A stretch of 64,000 nucleotides of DNA. Origin: Grifola frondosa (lineage: Eukaryota > Basidiomycota > Agaricomycetes > Polyporales > Grifolaceae). Every line of letters starts with the position of its first letter. Position 1 is the stretch's first letter. Location of the stretch: positions 868,001 to 932,000 of the forward strand of contig LUGG01000014.1 of NCBI GenBank assembly GCA_001683735.1, read 5' to 3'. Shown here piece by piece: positions 33,121-46,068 of this stretch. Made by a program: the position numbers and the translations under genes. Under the pieces are notes generated by a model, which had not been told where the DNA came from, made no database searches, and saw only the letters and a list, made by a program, of their open reading frames with translations.

Positions 33121-33669
33121 GGTCGCTCACCTGGGGGACCTGAGAGCTGACGGTTGCGAGAGAGGCTGCAATGCCCATCTCGACCCTCACTATGGCCAGG
33201 TGAGGGGCTCCTGCCTGAACATCCTTGTCGGAGCCAGAATGACGGGATGCGACGGAGTGTGAGGGTCCCACAGCACATGGTGGAGTGGAACAATGAGCCG
33301 GATGACAGCGGACGGAGCGTTGCCGCTGCACTCGAGGGACAAGTGAGTAGAGTGGGTGCGAGCGTGAAAACATGCTTTCGCTCGATTGGGTTTTCGAAAC
33401 CAAGCCTGCCAGGCTCAATTTATTGTATTCCCAAAATGGGAAGGTTTTCAGCCAAGTTTATATTGTACCGGAGTGAGACAACAATAAAAGAAGTCGAATG
33501 TCGTCTTGAGTTCATTGTTTTCTATCCGGAGGAGCACTTGTTCTCCTGATATAGCGGCTGTTATTTGTCGGAGTTAGAACCGGCTTTGCTGGACCATTTA
33601 ATCTGCCATTATTCTTGCATTTCATCGTTCTTTCGTCCGCCTCATCCCGTACCATACTCACTAGTCATC
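33121..33669. other. Upstream region of gene F
   Basis: Overlapping ORFs on both strands show no family resemblance. The last 100 bp are pyrimidine-rich (TCGTTCTTTCGTCCGCCTCATCCC), typical of a fungal promoter. Confidence 0.35.
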
Positions 33670-34371
33670 ATGTCATCTCAATCTGAAGAGCAAAAATCCA
33701 AAGATATCTACTTCCGGATCGCAGCGACTGATATGCAGCTCCATGCATGGAGGATCTGGCAGGCTATGCAAGCTTACCCTGACTCTGCGGATGAGATCAC
33801 AGAGCTCCGGTGGGCTCGAGGATTGGAGAATGAGATGGTATGTGTTCGATTGTACTGATGATCGTTACTGACGTCTTTCAGTATCATGTGAAGGATTTGA
33901 TCGGCAAGATGTACCTCACCGAGTTCAAACCGTACATCCCCGAGATGGTGTACTGCTTGATTCACGAAGCGCTCCTTTGGCGTGGAAATGCATATGTCGT
34001 CGACATGAAAAAGATGGTGTACCGAACAGGGAATCCTCCGGACCTTCCGAAATCATTTGCACATATTGCGGAGAGACATGCCTGGTGGACTTGGCTCGAG
34101 CATCCCAATCCCAATCCACCGGCATGGTGGAAGGATCCGCTTATAGATTATGTAAGTGAAGCTTGCTCCGGGGGTTCTTTGACTGACATTCTACAAGCGG
34201 GATCCCACTCGAGTTTCGCGCGGCGATTGGCAGGGGCTCAGTGAGACGATTTTGGATGTGGATTCCGAGATTCGGGACTTCATCAGGAAGCAGGAGGCAA
34301 GGATTGATGAGCTGGAAGTATTGGTCCGGAAAATGGAGGAGGTCGGTACTGCTATCGGGGATGGAAATTGA
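33670..34371 (+). CDS. Gene F: intact 3-exon gene, unknown function
   Basis: Exons 33670-33837, 33882-34151 and 34198-34371 join in phase (56, 90 and 57 codons) over 44 and 46 bp GT-AG introns to give 203 residues. Conspicuous parts are a helical N-terminus (ATDMQLHAWRIWQAMQAYP), a Trp-rich middle (HAWWTWLEHPNPNPPAWWKDPL) and a C-terminal coiled coil (IRDFIRKQEARIDELEVLVRKMEE). An in-frame upstream ATG exists at 33565. I prefer 33670 because it follows the pyrimidine tract and matches the usual start context. The gene lies between direct copies of R1. No family was recognised; it is one of the few undamaged genes here. Confidence 0.75.
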
Positions 34372-34499
34372 GCTGCACGCCGAAGATCTGTATCAATATT
34401 GTCTTGCACATCAATGTTCTCTGCTCCGTCCATAGAATTCGGTCTTCGATGCCCCGGTTGTACTGAGATAATGCCGGATATGTAATGACTGGACTGACG

Positions 34500-35270
34500 G
34501 GATCGGGACGGAGCAACATATACGAGATCGGGGCATTCACGAAGACCCCTTAATATCTGGAGCATTAACAAGCGAGAACAGCTGTATTGTAGGTTGAAAC
34601 CAACACAACATTCACTTCACCTGGTGTTCATCTGAAGCTGCTATCGCAATGTCCATTATATTCACCAGGACGGCGTAGATTGTCGGACCGGAGAGAACTA
34701 TCCCGGAGTAGACGTACGGGCCGGGGCGGACATCACTGTTGAATGATCATTCCGGAGTATGAGTTGAATGTCCGGATGAACAAAGGCCGTCACTGGCTTT
34801 CGAACGATGAGTGAAATGGGATCTTTGATGTCGGAATATCAGTCGATGTTTCAGCCCAATAGTTGGAACGATAATGCTCAGAGCCCTTTGACCGGACTGT
34901 TATCATGTGAAGTATATTATTTGAGCAATGCAATTCTACACAATTGGAGTATTCCCATGATTCCCATGACACAGAATCGTCTGACATTTTTTTGATGTTT
35001 TTATATTTAAATCCATTAGAGTCCGCTGAGGCAATGCCCTATGTTGGACGGAATGTGTCCGCTGCCCGTTCCCGCTATTCCCTCTCTGCATCGCAAGGTA
35101 ATTTTGCCCCATACTTTTCCTCTGACCAAGCTTCCTGGATCCCAGTTCTCCCCGCACCATCTGACATTTTCAAACACATGCTTCTCTGAGGACATCAATT
35201 ACACACTCTTAAACAATCACTCAGTGTTATCCACTCATAAGCAGACCGAGAGCGGATCAAATGCCGGTCC
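34500..35270 (+). repeat. Dispersed repeat R1, copy e
   Basis: It aligns with R1b from GCATTCACGAAGACCCC to TCCACTCATAAGCAGA, and carries an additional block at about 34975-35120. Confidence 0.75.
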
Positions 35271-35363
35271 AGGCTCATCAGAGTCGTAGCCGCCATTCAG
35301 ACACAACCGTAGTCCATTCGCTCTACACACTATTCTTACAGGAGATACGTCACAGTACAGATC

Positions 35364-36445
35364 CTAACAATGCGGAGATGAGTCACAAGGGAGCAACATA
35401 AGTGATGGGGAGACGCCGGGAAGGAGGAGGACACAGAGAACGGGCACAGAACACACAACTACTACGACGTGCCAGCTACTCGGGGACATGGATGGGAGGG
35501 GGTTTCGGGGATCGTACGCCGCATTGCGGTTTGGAGTAGGAGACCAAACTGGCTCACCAGATGACACCTCCCCGCTGGACACATCCTCTGCAGCATCATC
35601 GACGTTCCCATCCAACGTAAGTCTCCGAACCTTCGGTGGAGGGTGGAGGGTGTAGACTCGGCTCGCCCTCCGCGGAGCCCTCGACGAGAGGAAACTCGTA
35701 GCTACGTCCCCCTCTCATCCTCCGACGATGTCCATCCGGAGCCGACCGCTTCTCTGATCTCTGAAACGGCAGCCGAGTCGTTGGAGCACACCGAGGGTGC
35801 CGATCGGGAGCTGGGGTACAGAGACGACTCGCTTCCCGGAGGAGAATTGTCCGCCGAAGACTCTGAGAGCGAAAGGAACCCGATACGTGTACCCCTTCAT
35901 TGAAGGCAGAGGGTGGGTATTCGAGCTGAGAGGGGAGGGCCGGCGGTCCCATACCACCAGGCGGCGCCTGTGGCGTTTGCGTCCCGAGACCTGCGGGACT
36001 ACAGGCCAGGGGCGCTATGGTTCGGATTGTGGGCTATGTGAGTGATGAACGAGTATGGGGACTTACCGGGTTGAAGGTCTGCTTGCATGCCCATTCGAAG
36101 ACCGGAGTAAAGTGCATAATGAACCGAGTGTAAACCGAGCGGTGCAGCTCGCCACCAGCTTCCATAACAGCTGCAACTTCCTCCATCTCCGTGGAGGTCC
36201 TGAGGACCAATAGACATCTGTGGAGAGGTCATCCACGGCCGCATCCAAGGCTTTCGGTGTAAGGTCTTTCACACAAGGTCGCCACAGGCGTCTGTAGAGT
36301 CGGTGAGTGAGCAGACCGCGAACTGGACTGGAGACACTTACTCGTTGCGGAGCCAGTCGGAGACAAGCTCCTGGACTTGGGCCCGGAACTTTTCATCGCC
36401 TGCAGGGAAGGGGATGCAGTCGCGTGTGTAGCTGGAGTAGTCCAT
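35364..36445 (-). CDS. Gene E1, unknown KDZ-adjacent protein
   Basis: On the minus strand, exon 1 (36445-36342) encodes MDYSSYTRDRIPFPAGDEKF and AQVQELVSDWLRN. A 50 bp intron (36292-36341) joins in phase to exon 2 (RLWRPCVKDLTPKALDAAVD). A 1-base change of frame then leads to EEVAAVMEAGGELHRSVYTR and FTPVFEWACKQTF before a GTAAGT donor near 36075. The last exon is Pro/Ser-rich (about 36030-35596) with EFPLVEGSAEGEPSL. A TATA-like CTTATAAGC precedes the ATG. Exon 1 and the first part of the intron lie inside the left inverted repeat and recur at 45965-46068. It lies downstream of KDZ on the same strand. Function unknown. Confidence 0.55.
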
Positions 36446-39400
36446 GGTCAATTGACAGAGGGATGGCTTGATACGCGAACAACATGCGGCTTATAAGCAC
36501 GTAAGCAATCACGATTATATTTAGATCTGCCTATCTAAAGTTTATGTGAAAAACTAATCATCCGAGATCCATCGGCTAATGTTCGGAGAAGCTACATGCG
36601 GTAGCCCGGCACGATCAATCGGCGAGATTGCGAATAGGCATTGGTTAGATCAAAGCCGACCATGGCAAATACCGGTGCAGACAGAACTAAAAGCATTGCT
36701 CAACATGTGTATAGGGAGACTGCTCCGGGAATTCCAAAATTGTCCCGGAGCACAGTCCGAACATCCGAGTTCTTCTCACCTACATGTGGTGAACGGAAAA
36801 AATACATGGAAAGAGTTCATTGGATGTCAGACGTTGAACGAATACAAGGCGAGAGACTGGGATGAATGTCGAACTATTGCCAACTTCTATTCCGGTACTC
36901 TAGACTTACAGATTCATCGCTGAAGAACACGGGGATAATGTCTGATGCATCGACATGACTCGCATCGTTTCAAATGTCCAGAGTGCTGCAGGCAAATATT
37001 TGCAGCGTAGTTGTCGACCTGAGCTCAGTATTACATGGAAATTTACATGGAATTCACAACATTGACGAAGGTATCTCTGGCTTGATCTCCGAACGCCTTC
37101 CACATCCCGGCCTGACGACGCGCATAACATTTATGTCCTTTGTCTGATATCTGTTCCGACCGTCTCTGCCAAATCCTCTCGGAGTGCCTGAAAAATCTGT
37201 CGTCCAATCCATCTCCGATGTCACAATCACCAGCTCCTCTCTCCACCGGGCAGCCCTGACTTTTGCTCTCAGCCAGTTCACTCGATGGACTGTCAATGAT
37301 TAGAAAATAAATGTGTACATATGCCTGTAATTGCTCACATTCTCTCATCCATGCAGCTCCGTCGCTGTCTCCAGCTAAGTCCATCGTCCAGAACCAGGCC
37401 AGTGGCTTGTTTCGCAAACCCCGAGTATGAGCCTCCACCAGTGCTGTTCCCACCTTGAAGTCCTCTTGAGTTAGAGATTTATAACGTTCCAGCAATTCCG
37501 TCCGTTGTTGCTGCCGGATGATATCTGAACCATCAGGGTCGGTGGGGAATAGGGCCTGTAGACATCGCGGGCATGATTATATATCCGGGATTGGGTCTTG
37601 ACTTCATTTTCGACAACGTGGATTTCATCAAATGATCGTAGCTTGGTCCGCTGACTGTTAGCCTGCCGAACTCGAGTTCGGAATAAAAATGCTTTGTATC
37701 CTAGTGCCAGTCTGATCCGATGGAGGGCATCATTCATTTGACCTTTTCGTAGTTCGATCTCTTGATCCGCGACGTGATCCAGGTGACGTCGCCGACATGC
37801 GCTCCAGCCGATGGTGGATGGTATGTGAAGTAACATCTTCTCCGGTGACAGATCCTCTTCGTCCACGAATTCATCGTCATCGGCGTTTACATTATACCAG
37901 CCCAAGTCATCATTGATGGTTGAGTTATCCTCATCATCATCGGATCTAAGATCGGTATCAACAGCATCCGGCGAATGGACCATATGCGCTCCGGCGCGTT
38001 TGTGAAATTTATCGATCCTAGTTTGCAACCATTGTTGACGATCAAGCATTTGAAGTTTCTCAGCGCGGTAGGAGTTTTCCCATGCTCCGGATGTCCGCAG
38101 CGAGGGATAGCCTGACAGGAATGAGATTCTGCCAACATTTGCACTGGTGAAAACGCACTGGGTCTCCTGAATACGCATTCCGGAGGACAGCCATGAGATG
38201 GTGCCCCGGGGCAGGCCTTTCGTCTCCTCCGCAGTGGCAAGTTGAAGTTGAATTTCACTCCGGGTTGGAGCTGCACATGGTGAGATCTCAAGGTCAATGT
38301 CGCATAAATCCAGACTTGCCTTCACGTTTCTTCACTTCAAAAACGTCCATGACCTCCACGTTTTGATGCCGTTCCGCCATTGCCTCGTCATATTCTTCCA
38401 TCCATTCGGCGATGTCCTCTGGATCAGCATTCTCGTTTGCCTCTTGTAAAACATCCCGGTGCAGTTTTTCACCAGCAACTGCCTTTCTGTATTTTCGGAC
38501 CAAAGTCGGTACTAATGGATTTGCGGGTTTAGTAATGAGGCATATGCTCCGGAATGAACTCACGTACCCATTCTAGTCAGCTTCTTCCAATTCGAATCAT
38601 TCATATGGTCATCGATGACCTCCTTCCGGTGTGCAGTCGACATACCCCGAGTGCTACCGGCGATGTGATTCAACGGCGCCCACAACGTCTCGATGATCTC
38701 TCCATCAATTTGTCCGGCACCTTCTATGAAGTTGGGTGAATATCGTGCGAAACATTGGTCCTGATGTCCATGAACGTGGAACAGTCCGATACCATGCAGA
38801 ATCGTCAGTCCGGCAGGCATCGTGAGGTATGGGTTTCCAGTGAACCGTTCCCTCATCCGTTTCCCATATTGACACATGATATCGTACAAGAGCAGGAGAA
38901 AGGTCAATCCGCATAGCGTCGCGAGGGCTCCATTGAAAACATATCCATGTTCTTTTGTCTGGATCCGAAGTTAACTATATTCAAAATTTGAGAATACCAA
39001 AATCTTACTTTTCCCCCTTCTGAAAATCCACGACAGAGTGTGGCACGAAACATCCGTGTCGGGCACACGCCGCTGCTCCGATTCCGGTGGCTTCTAGATT
39101 GTGCCTGTTGGTGTTGCCTGGTTGACTGCGGCATGATCATTGCAGGTCGACGCTGGCACAAACCCATTGAATATCGGGCAAGAGCAATGTGACATTTCCA
39201 ACAAAGCTCACCTCCTTCGATTCTTTCGCCACCTTCAGATGATTTTTGTAGTCCCGGTCCTGAACCATGAATCCTTCACCGTCCCGTAATTTCACGTCAT
39301 CCTCCGGTCTTCGCATCTTCATGTGCTCCGCAGAGAAATTTCCATCCATGACGAAACTCCGGGTATATTTCCACCTGCCAGGGATAATTATCAGTCACAT

Positions 39401-40047
39401 TCATGCATGAGGAGCATTCGCACCGGTCGGTTTCATCATTCGCCCAGTCCGTAGGAAGATTCACGCCAGGCTGGGGACATGCCGCACAAAAAAGAACATG
39501 GCTGCCTGGTCCATTCACATTTCAGGTTCATGCCCTGCACCGCTCCATTTCGCGCTTTTGAGCTCTCGCCATTGCCTGCTCACCCGGAGCAGCTCACGGT
39601 ATCGATCCTGTGACATCATTCGAACGGTGTTCGATCGGATACTCAAATTACGCACCGGGACTGTATGAGGAAATGCAGGAGAAGTGACCCTCCGAATTTT
39701 GTTATAGTAGTTTGACGCTGACGTTTTACACTCCTTGTTTTCCAGCAAAAAGTCATCTAGAAGTCGGAACGTGAAAGCAGTCCGCGGATATTTTGAACTC
39801 GCGGGTATAATCCCATGTCGAGGAGCTGCATGTCTCGTGCGGGAGCATTCGGACAACCGCACCAATGAACGTCTAGATGATGGACCCCACTAGTATCCAC
39901 CAATACTACCGTCCGTGTTGATCGTTGCCTGAAGGTGAGATATCAGGGAATGGTTCTTCAACGCATGACTCCGCCCCTGCCTCTTCGTCGGAATCGGTAT
40001 CCACTTCTGGATCCCATCCGGAGACTTCTATTGGGCAGCTAGACCCC
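36315..40047 (+). repeat. Inverted repeat 1, left arm (A)
   Basis: This 3.73 kb arm is the near-perfect reverse complement of 42352-46095. The outer limit is where GAACTGGACTGG homology ends inside the first E1 intron. The inner limit is AGCTAGACCCC. It contains most of the KDZ gene. Arms differ by scattered 1-bp indels and few substitutions. Confidence 0.92.
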
Positions 40048-40620
40048 CCATGACCTAAATGTAATTCCACCCCGGTGGCCCGGAGTGATGCAGACTGGAA
40101 GTATTCACCATTCCAGGCCTCCACGCGATGAAATGGCAGACGGGAATGCATCTCCCGGTACATTCCATACACGTCACAGGACGCCCAAGGCATTCGAGGC
40201 ACCGCCAGCTACCCTCGCAACTGCGCATCCGGAACATTGCATTCCCTGTGCTGGATATTCAGTTTCAATGATGTGGTTGAGAAAATCCAATTTTCTGGGA
40301 AGCCATTCTCGCATGAAGTCGTTCTGATTCTGCAGGAAACCACCTCAGTGAAGACCAGAATATGATGCACATTCTACAAACCTTCGTCTTCTGCCTGCTG
40401 CGCTCCTGCGGCATACCTGGCATGTCCTCCACCATCGGTGAATTTGTACTGTGTTCGACAGCTCGTCCATTCCCATATAAACCGCGGGATGACGGGCCAG
40501 GTTCCGTCGGTCTGATGCATGCGTCACCTTTATTTTCTTGCCCATGACCTGCGATTCTGCATGCCGGATTCCATGCGTTGATATGACGTTTCGTCTTGGA
40601 ATGTGCTGTTTTTTAGACAT
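37043..40620 (-). pseudogene. KDZ transposase with CxC2 cysteine cluster (KDZ1)
   Basis: This near-complete transposase gene, about 3.6 kb on the minus strand, starts MSKKQHIPRRNV at 40620. It has a cysteine cluster (CLGRPVTCMEC), LVDTSGVHHLDVHWCGC, LLDDFLLENKECKTSASNYY, MDGNFSAEHMKM, LYDIMCQYGKRM, GLFHVHGHQDQCFARYSPNF and GEIIETLWAPLN, then GSTRGMSTAHRKEV. The Asp of MDGNF, Asp of YDIMCQ and Glu of GEIIE are the likely DDE triad. The C-terminal helical domain ends at 37043. Introns lie near 38960, 38540 and 37310. Frameshifts occur near 40510, 39145 and 37190. The first part lies in the cassette shared with 57.3-57.9 kb. Confidence 0.85.
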
Positions 40621-42351
40621 GACTACAGAACACGTCCGGTCGGTTTCGACGTCTTATATCTCTTTTGAAACTTACACTGGTACAATGACATAAAAACTCA
40701 CACCGTACAATCTACGTAATGCCTCATGGTCATCCAATGTGGAAACTGCACTCCTGCATGGCCCAATACGCAGCGGACATGAACCCGGCATAGCATATCC
40801 TCTCCCCTTCGATGTATTTGCTCCATGTCGGACCACCTTTCCGCAAATACCAAGAGACCGTTCCGGGGATGTATTTTACCGATAGCCCAAATGTGGATAA
40901 TTCCAGCCTCGCGTCTTCATATGGGCCAATCGAGGCAAGCAGGTCCATCCACTGGGACCTTCCTGATGTATCTCGATGTAACGGAGTGTCCCGGTTCGAG
41001 ATTATCTGGATGGCTGTGAATATAGAGGCCCACATTCCAACACATGGATGCAGCACATTCGGCTTCTGCATCAAGCGTCGGAGAGACTCCACCCCGGCAG
41101 TATATAGGTCGGGCTGCATGACCCGGAATATTGCGCTGAGAAGCGCGTCTGATTCTCCCATGCACCGCAATGACTCCCGACATTCCGGACGTTTTTGCAG
41201 TACGGCTGAGGTCTGCGGATGATACGACGATGTCTACTCCGGTTAGTATTCAAAGCTCGTCCCGAGAACCGATACGACCGACCTTGTGTCCCATCTGGAA
41301 CCAACCCGCAGAAAGAGTAATAATCCCCGGGGGAAAACCAGGAGCACTGCTCCGATGGCTTGAACAACTCTTTGGTCTCCCGCCAAATTTTAGTTTTCCC
41401 CTTTGGAATCTGAAATAGGTTCTCCATGTTACGGAGCGCAGTTTTCATGAAGAGCTACAATAATTCAGGATGAAGCTGGTTTATATTTCTGCAAATTCAC
41501 TCACCTGTCGGCGTTCTGATAGAACTCCGGGAAGTATCCAGCATAATATCCTGTCATGTTTGTCCGTGATGATGCTCGGAGTGTCGATCATAGTGAAGTG
41601 GTTCAATGGTGGAAACCGGAGGCACATGTTGTCCTCCCATTGGCTGTTTCGCCCGGTCGGCTTAGCTCCCAACCTATCTGCATATCTATCTGCATCCCAG
41701 TCAGTCTGGACTGTGACATCTCTAGAGATCGACGACCGGACTTCGACTCCGAGATATATATTCACACTTACTTTGATGTGTGTAGGCTTGCACCAGGACT
41801 TCTGTCACAGCCATACATTCACAAACCATGTCCAGGCTCAATATGATATCTGGAAGTGGCTTGAGCATGGTGGGTGGCTGTGTGGGTGTTCTAGTCTTTA
41901 GGTGTAATTTGTACTTGAAGAGATCAAGAAGGTACAGAGATAAGGTCTCTGTATATTCCAGGTTGAATGTTTCATGTAATGAGGACATATGTACCTATGG
42001 GGGAGAAATGAATAGATGTAGTGAAAATGGGAGTTAAAATAGGGAAAGCAACTGGGGGCACACAATCCAAAGATGAAATGTCGGCACAATGCATGAACAA
42101 ACATCAGTATACTGCAGTACACGACGGGAAGTGGCTAGCATGTGGACAAGATGCCATCGTCTGCATGACGTTGTTCCAGGGCCGGACAACAAAACATGGC
42201 ATATTGAACTTATATCTAGCTCATGAAAGGTGATATGAGATGTGTGAATGTATTTGACCCATTGTCAATACAGAATCTTTGGTAAAATTACAATGTAGAA
42301 ATACATCCGTGTACTGCGAGAGCATCTGTGTGCTAGGAGGAGACGTTGATC
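40048..42351 (-). repeat. Cassette T, copy 1 (TET gene and KDZ 5' end)
   Basis: This 2.3 kb sequence is duplicated in the same orientation at 57292-59599. It lies between the arms of inverted repeat 1. Its left junction keeps the KDZ frame continuous and so looks native. Its right junction (42351/42352) differs from copy 2. Confidence 0.88.
40698..41721 (-). pseudogene. TET/JBP-like 2OG-Fe(II) dioxygenase, copy 1 (TET1)
   Basis: The exons correspond to copy 2 (41721-41505, 41450 to about 41280, about 41206-40698). The HxD motif (TPLHRDTSG) is intact, as are WMDLLASIGPY and KYIPGTV. Immediately after this a 1-base insertion throws the distal-His region out of frame (SWYLRKGG). A compensating change restores GERICYAGFM, and a further deletion breaks the C-terminus. 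The second exon is complete here, whereas in copy 2 it has lost one C. Fungal TET/JBP enzymes oxidise 5-methylcytosine in DNA. Exons upstream of 41721 are likely but could not be fixed. KDZ1 follows 78 bp downstream on the same strand. Confidence 0.75.
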
Positions 42352-45300
42352 GGGGTCTAGCTGCCCAATAGAAGTCTCCGGATGGGATCCAGAAGTGGAT
42401 ACCGATTCCGACGAAGAGGCAGGGGCGGAGTCATGCGTCGAAGAACCATTCCCTGATATCTCACCTTCACGGCAACGATCAACACGGACGGTAGTATTGG
42501 TGGATACTAGTGGGGTCCATCATCTGGACGTTCATTGGTGCGGTTGTCCGAATGCTCCCGCACGAGACATGCAGCTCCTCGACATGGGATTATACCCTGC
42601 GAGTTCAAAATATCCGCGGACTGCTTTCACGTTCTGACTTCTAGATGACTTTTTGCTGGAAAACAAGGAGTGTAAAACGTCAGCGTCAAACTACTATAAC
42701 AAAATTCGGAGGGTCACTTCTCCTGCATTTCCTCATACAGTCCCGGTGCGTAATTTGAGTATCCGATCGAACACCGTTCGAATGATGTCACAGGATCGAT
42801 ACCGTGAGCTGCTCCGGGTGAGCAGGCAATGGCGAGAGCTCAAAAGCGCGAAATGGAGCGGTGCAGGGCATGAACCTGAAATAGTGAATGGACCAGGCAG
42901 CCATGTTCTTTTTTGTGCGGCATGTCCCCAGCCTGGCGTGAATCTTCCTACGGACTGGGCGAATGATGAAACCGACCGGTGCGAATGCTCCTCATGCATG
43001 AATGTGACTGATAATTATCCCTGGCAGGTGGAAATATACCCGGAGTTTCGTCATGGATGGAAATTTCTCTGCGGAGCACATGAAGATGCGAAGACCGGAG
43101 GATGACGTGAAATTACGGGACGGTGAAGGATTCATGGTTCAGGACCGGGACTACAAAAATCATCTGAAGGTGGCGAAAGAATCGAAGGAGGTGAGCTTTG
43201 TTGAAAATGTCACATTGCTCTTGCCCGATATTCAATGGGTTTGTGCCAGCAGTCGACCTGCAATGATCATGCCGCAGTCAACCAGGCGAACACCAACAGG
43301 CACAATCTAGAAGCCACCGGAATCGGAGCAGCGGCGTGTGCCCGACACGGATGTTTCGTGCCACACTCTGTCGTGGATTTTCAGAAGGGGGAAAAGTAAG
43401 ATTTTGGTATTCTCAAATTTTGAATATAGTTAACTTCGGATCCAGACAAAAGAACATGGACTATGTTTTCAATGGAGCCCTCGCGACGCTATGCGGATTG
43501 ACCTTTCTCCTGCTCTTGTACGATATCATGTGTCAATATGGGAAACGGATGAGGGAACGGTTCACTGGAAACCCATACCTCACGATGCCTGCCGGACTGA
43601 CGATTCTGCATGGTATCGGACTGTTCCACGTTCATGGACATCAGGACCAATGTTTCGCACGATATTCACCCAACTTCATAGAAGGTGCCGGACAAATTGA
43701 TGGAGAGATCATCGAGACGTTGTGGGCGCCGTTGAATCACATCGCCGGTAGCACTCGGGTATGTCGACTGCACACCGGAAGGAGGTCATCGATGACCATA
43801 TGAATGATTCGAATTGGAAGAAGCTGACTAGAATGGGTACGTGAGTTCATTCCGGAGCATATGCCTCATTACTAAACCCGCAAATCCATTAGTACCGACT
43901 TTGGTCCGAAAATACAGAAAGGCAGTTGCTGGTGAAAAACTGCACCGGGATGTTTTACAAGAGGCAAACGAGAATGCTGATCCAGAGGACATCGCCGAAT
44001 GGATGGAAGAATATGACGAGGCAATGGCGGAACGGCATCAAAACGTGGAGGTCATGGACGTTTTTGAAGTGAAGAAACGTGAAGGCAAGTCTGGATTTAT
44101 GCGACATTGACCTTGAGATCTCACCATGTGCAGCTCCAACCCGGAGTGAAATTCAACTTCAACTTGCCACTGCGGAGGAGACGAAAGGCCTGCCCCGGGG
44201 CACCATCTCATGGCTGTCCTCCGGAATGCGTATTCAGGAGACCCAGTGCGTTTTCACCAGTGCAAATGTTGGCAGAATCTCATTCCTGTCAGGCTATCCC
44301 TCGCTGCGGACATCCGGAGCATGGGAAAAACTCCTACCGCCGCTGAGAAACTTCAAATGCTTGATCGTCAACAATGGTTGCAAACTAGGATCGATAAATT
44401 TCACAAACGCGCCGGAGCGCATATGGTCCATTCGCCGGATGCTGTTGATACCGATCTTAGATCCGATGATGATGAGGATAACTCAACCATCAATGATGAC
44501 TTGGGCTGGTATAATGTAAACGCCGATGACGATGAATTCGTGGACGAAGAGGATCTGTCACCGGAGAAGATGTTACTTCACATACCATCCACCATCGGCT
44601 GGAGCGCATGTCGGCGACGTCACCTGGATCACGTCGCGGATCAAGAGATCGAACTACGAAAAGGTCAAATGAATGATGCCCTCCATCGGATCAGACTGGC
44701 ACTAGGATACAAAGCATTTTTATTCCGAACTCGAGTTCGGCAGGCTAACAGTCAGCGGACCAAGCTACGATCATTTGATGAAATCCACGTTGTCGAAAAT
44801 GAAGTCAAGACCCAATCCCGGATATATAATCATGCCCAGCGATGTCTACAGGCCCTATTCCCCACCGACCCTGATGGTTCAGATATCATCCGGCAGCAAC
44901 AACGGACGGAATTGCTGGAACGTTATAAATCTCTAACTCAAGAGGACTTCAAGGTGGGAACAGCACTGGTGGAGGCTCATACTCGGGGTTTGCGAAACAA
45001 GCCACTGGCCTGGTTCTGGACGATGGACTTAGCTGGAGACAGCGACGGAGCTGCATGGATGAGAGAATGTGAGCAATTACAGGCATATGTACACATTTAT
45101 TTTCTAATCATTGACAGTCCATCGAGTGAACTGGCTGAGAGCAAAAGTCAGGGCTGCCCGGTGGAGAGAGGAGCTGGTGATTGTGACATCGGAGATGGAT
45201 TGGACGACCAGATTTTTCAGGCACTCCGAGAGGATTTGGCAGAGACGGTCGGAACAGATATCAGACAAAGGACATAAATGTTATGCGCGTCGTCAGGCCG

Positions 45301-45365
45301 GGATGTGGAAGGCGTTCGGAGATCAAGCCAGAGATACCTTCGTCAATGTTGTGAATTCCATGTAA
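42352..45365 (+). pseudogene. KDZ transposase without N-terminus (KDZ2)
   Basis: It is the inverted counterpart of KDZ1, starting inside the gene so that the start codon and cysteine cluster are missing. Lesions differ from those of KDZ1: TGA in place of CGA before LLDDF (near 42637), a lost G turning GSTRGMS into GSTRVCR, but an intact C-terminal end (WTTRFFRHSERIW ... KCYARRQAGMWKAF) where KDZ1 is frameshifted. The intron near 43396-43448 (GTAAGA ... ATCCAG) separates GEK from QKNMDYVFNGAL. Confidence 0.85.
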
Positions 45366-45964
45366 ATTTCCATGTAATACTGAGCTCAGGTCGACAACTA
45401 CGCTGCAAATATTTGCCTGCAGCACTCTGGACATTTGAAACGATGCGAGTCATGTCGATGCATCAGACATTATCCCCGTGTTCTTCAGCGATGAATCTGT
45501 AAGTCTAGAGTACCGGAATAGAAGTTGGCAATAGTTCGACATTCATCCCAGTCTCTCGCCTTGTATTCGTTCAACGTCTGACATCCAATGAACTCTTTCC
45601 ATGTATTTTTTCCGTTCACCACATGTAGGTGAGAAGAACTCGGATGTTCGGACTGTGCTCCGGGACAATTTTGGAATTCCCGGAGCAGTCTCCCTATACA
45701 CATGTTGAGCAATGCTTTTAGTTCTGTCTGCACCGGTATTTGCCAATGGTCGGCTTTGATCTAACCAATGCCTATTCGCAATCTCGCCGATTGATCGTGC
45801 CGTGGCTACCGCATGTAGCTTCTCCGAACATTAGCCGATGGATCTCGGATGATTAGTTTTTCACATAAACTTTAGATAGGCAGATCTAAATATAATCGTG
45901 ATTGCTTACGTGCTTATAAGCCGCATGTTGTTCGCGTATCAAGCCATCCCTCTGTCAATTGACC

Positions 45965-46068
45965 ATGGACTACTCCAGCTACACACGCGACCGCATCCCC
46001 TTCCCCGCAGGCGATGAAAAGTTCCGGGCCCAAGTCCAGGAGCTTGTCTCCGACTGGCTCCGCAACGA
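45965..46068 (+). pseudogene. Gene E exon 1, orphan copy
   Basis: It is identical in layout to E1 exon 1: ATG 45965, donor GTAAGTG at 46069. The arm ends 27 bp into the intron and no exon 2 follows. Confidence 0.8.

Noticed and set aside
33014..33418. 134-codon minus-strand ORF upstream of gene F
   Set aside because: It is rich in codons typical of antisense composition, overlaps the R1 repeat, and has no recognisable motif.
41722..42330. ORFs shared by both T cassettes (for example 41828-42037 and 42021-42233)
   Set aside because: Conservation is explained by the recent duplication of the whole cassette. Codon patterns do not favour any frame.
45485..45746. ORF with NTWKEFIGCQTLNEY in both arms of inverted repeat 1
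   Set aside because: Both arms are near-identical DNA, so conservation is not evidence of coding. No motif is recognised.
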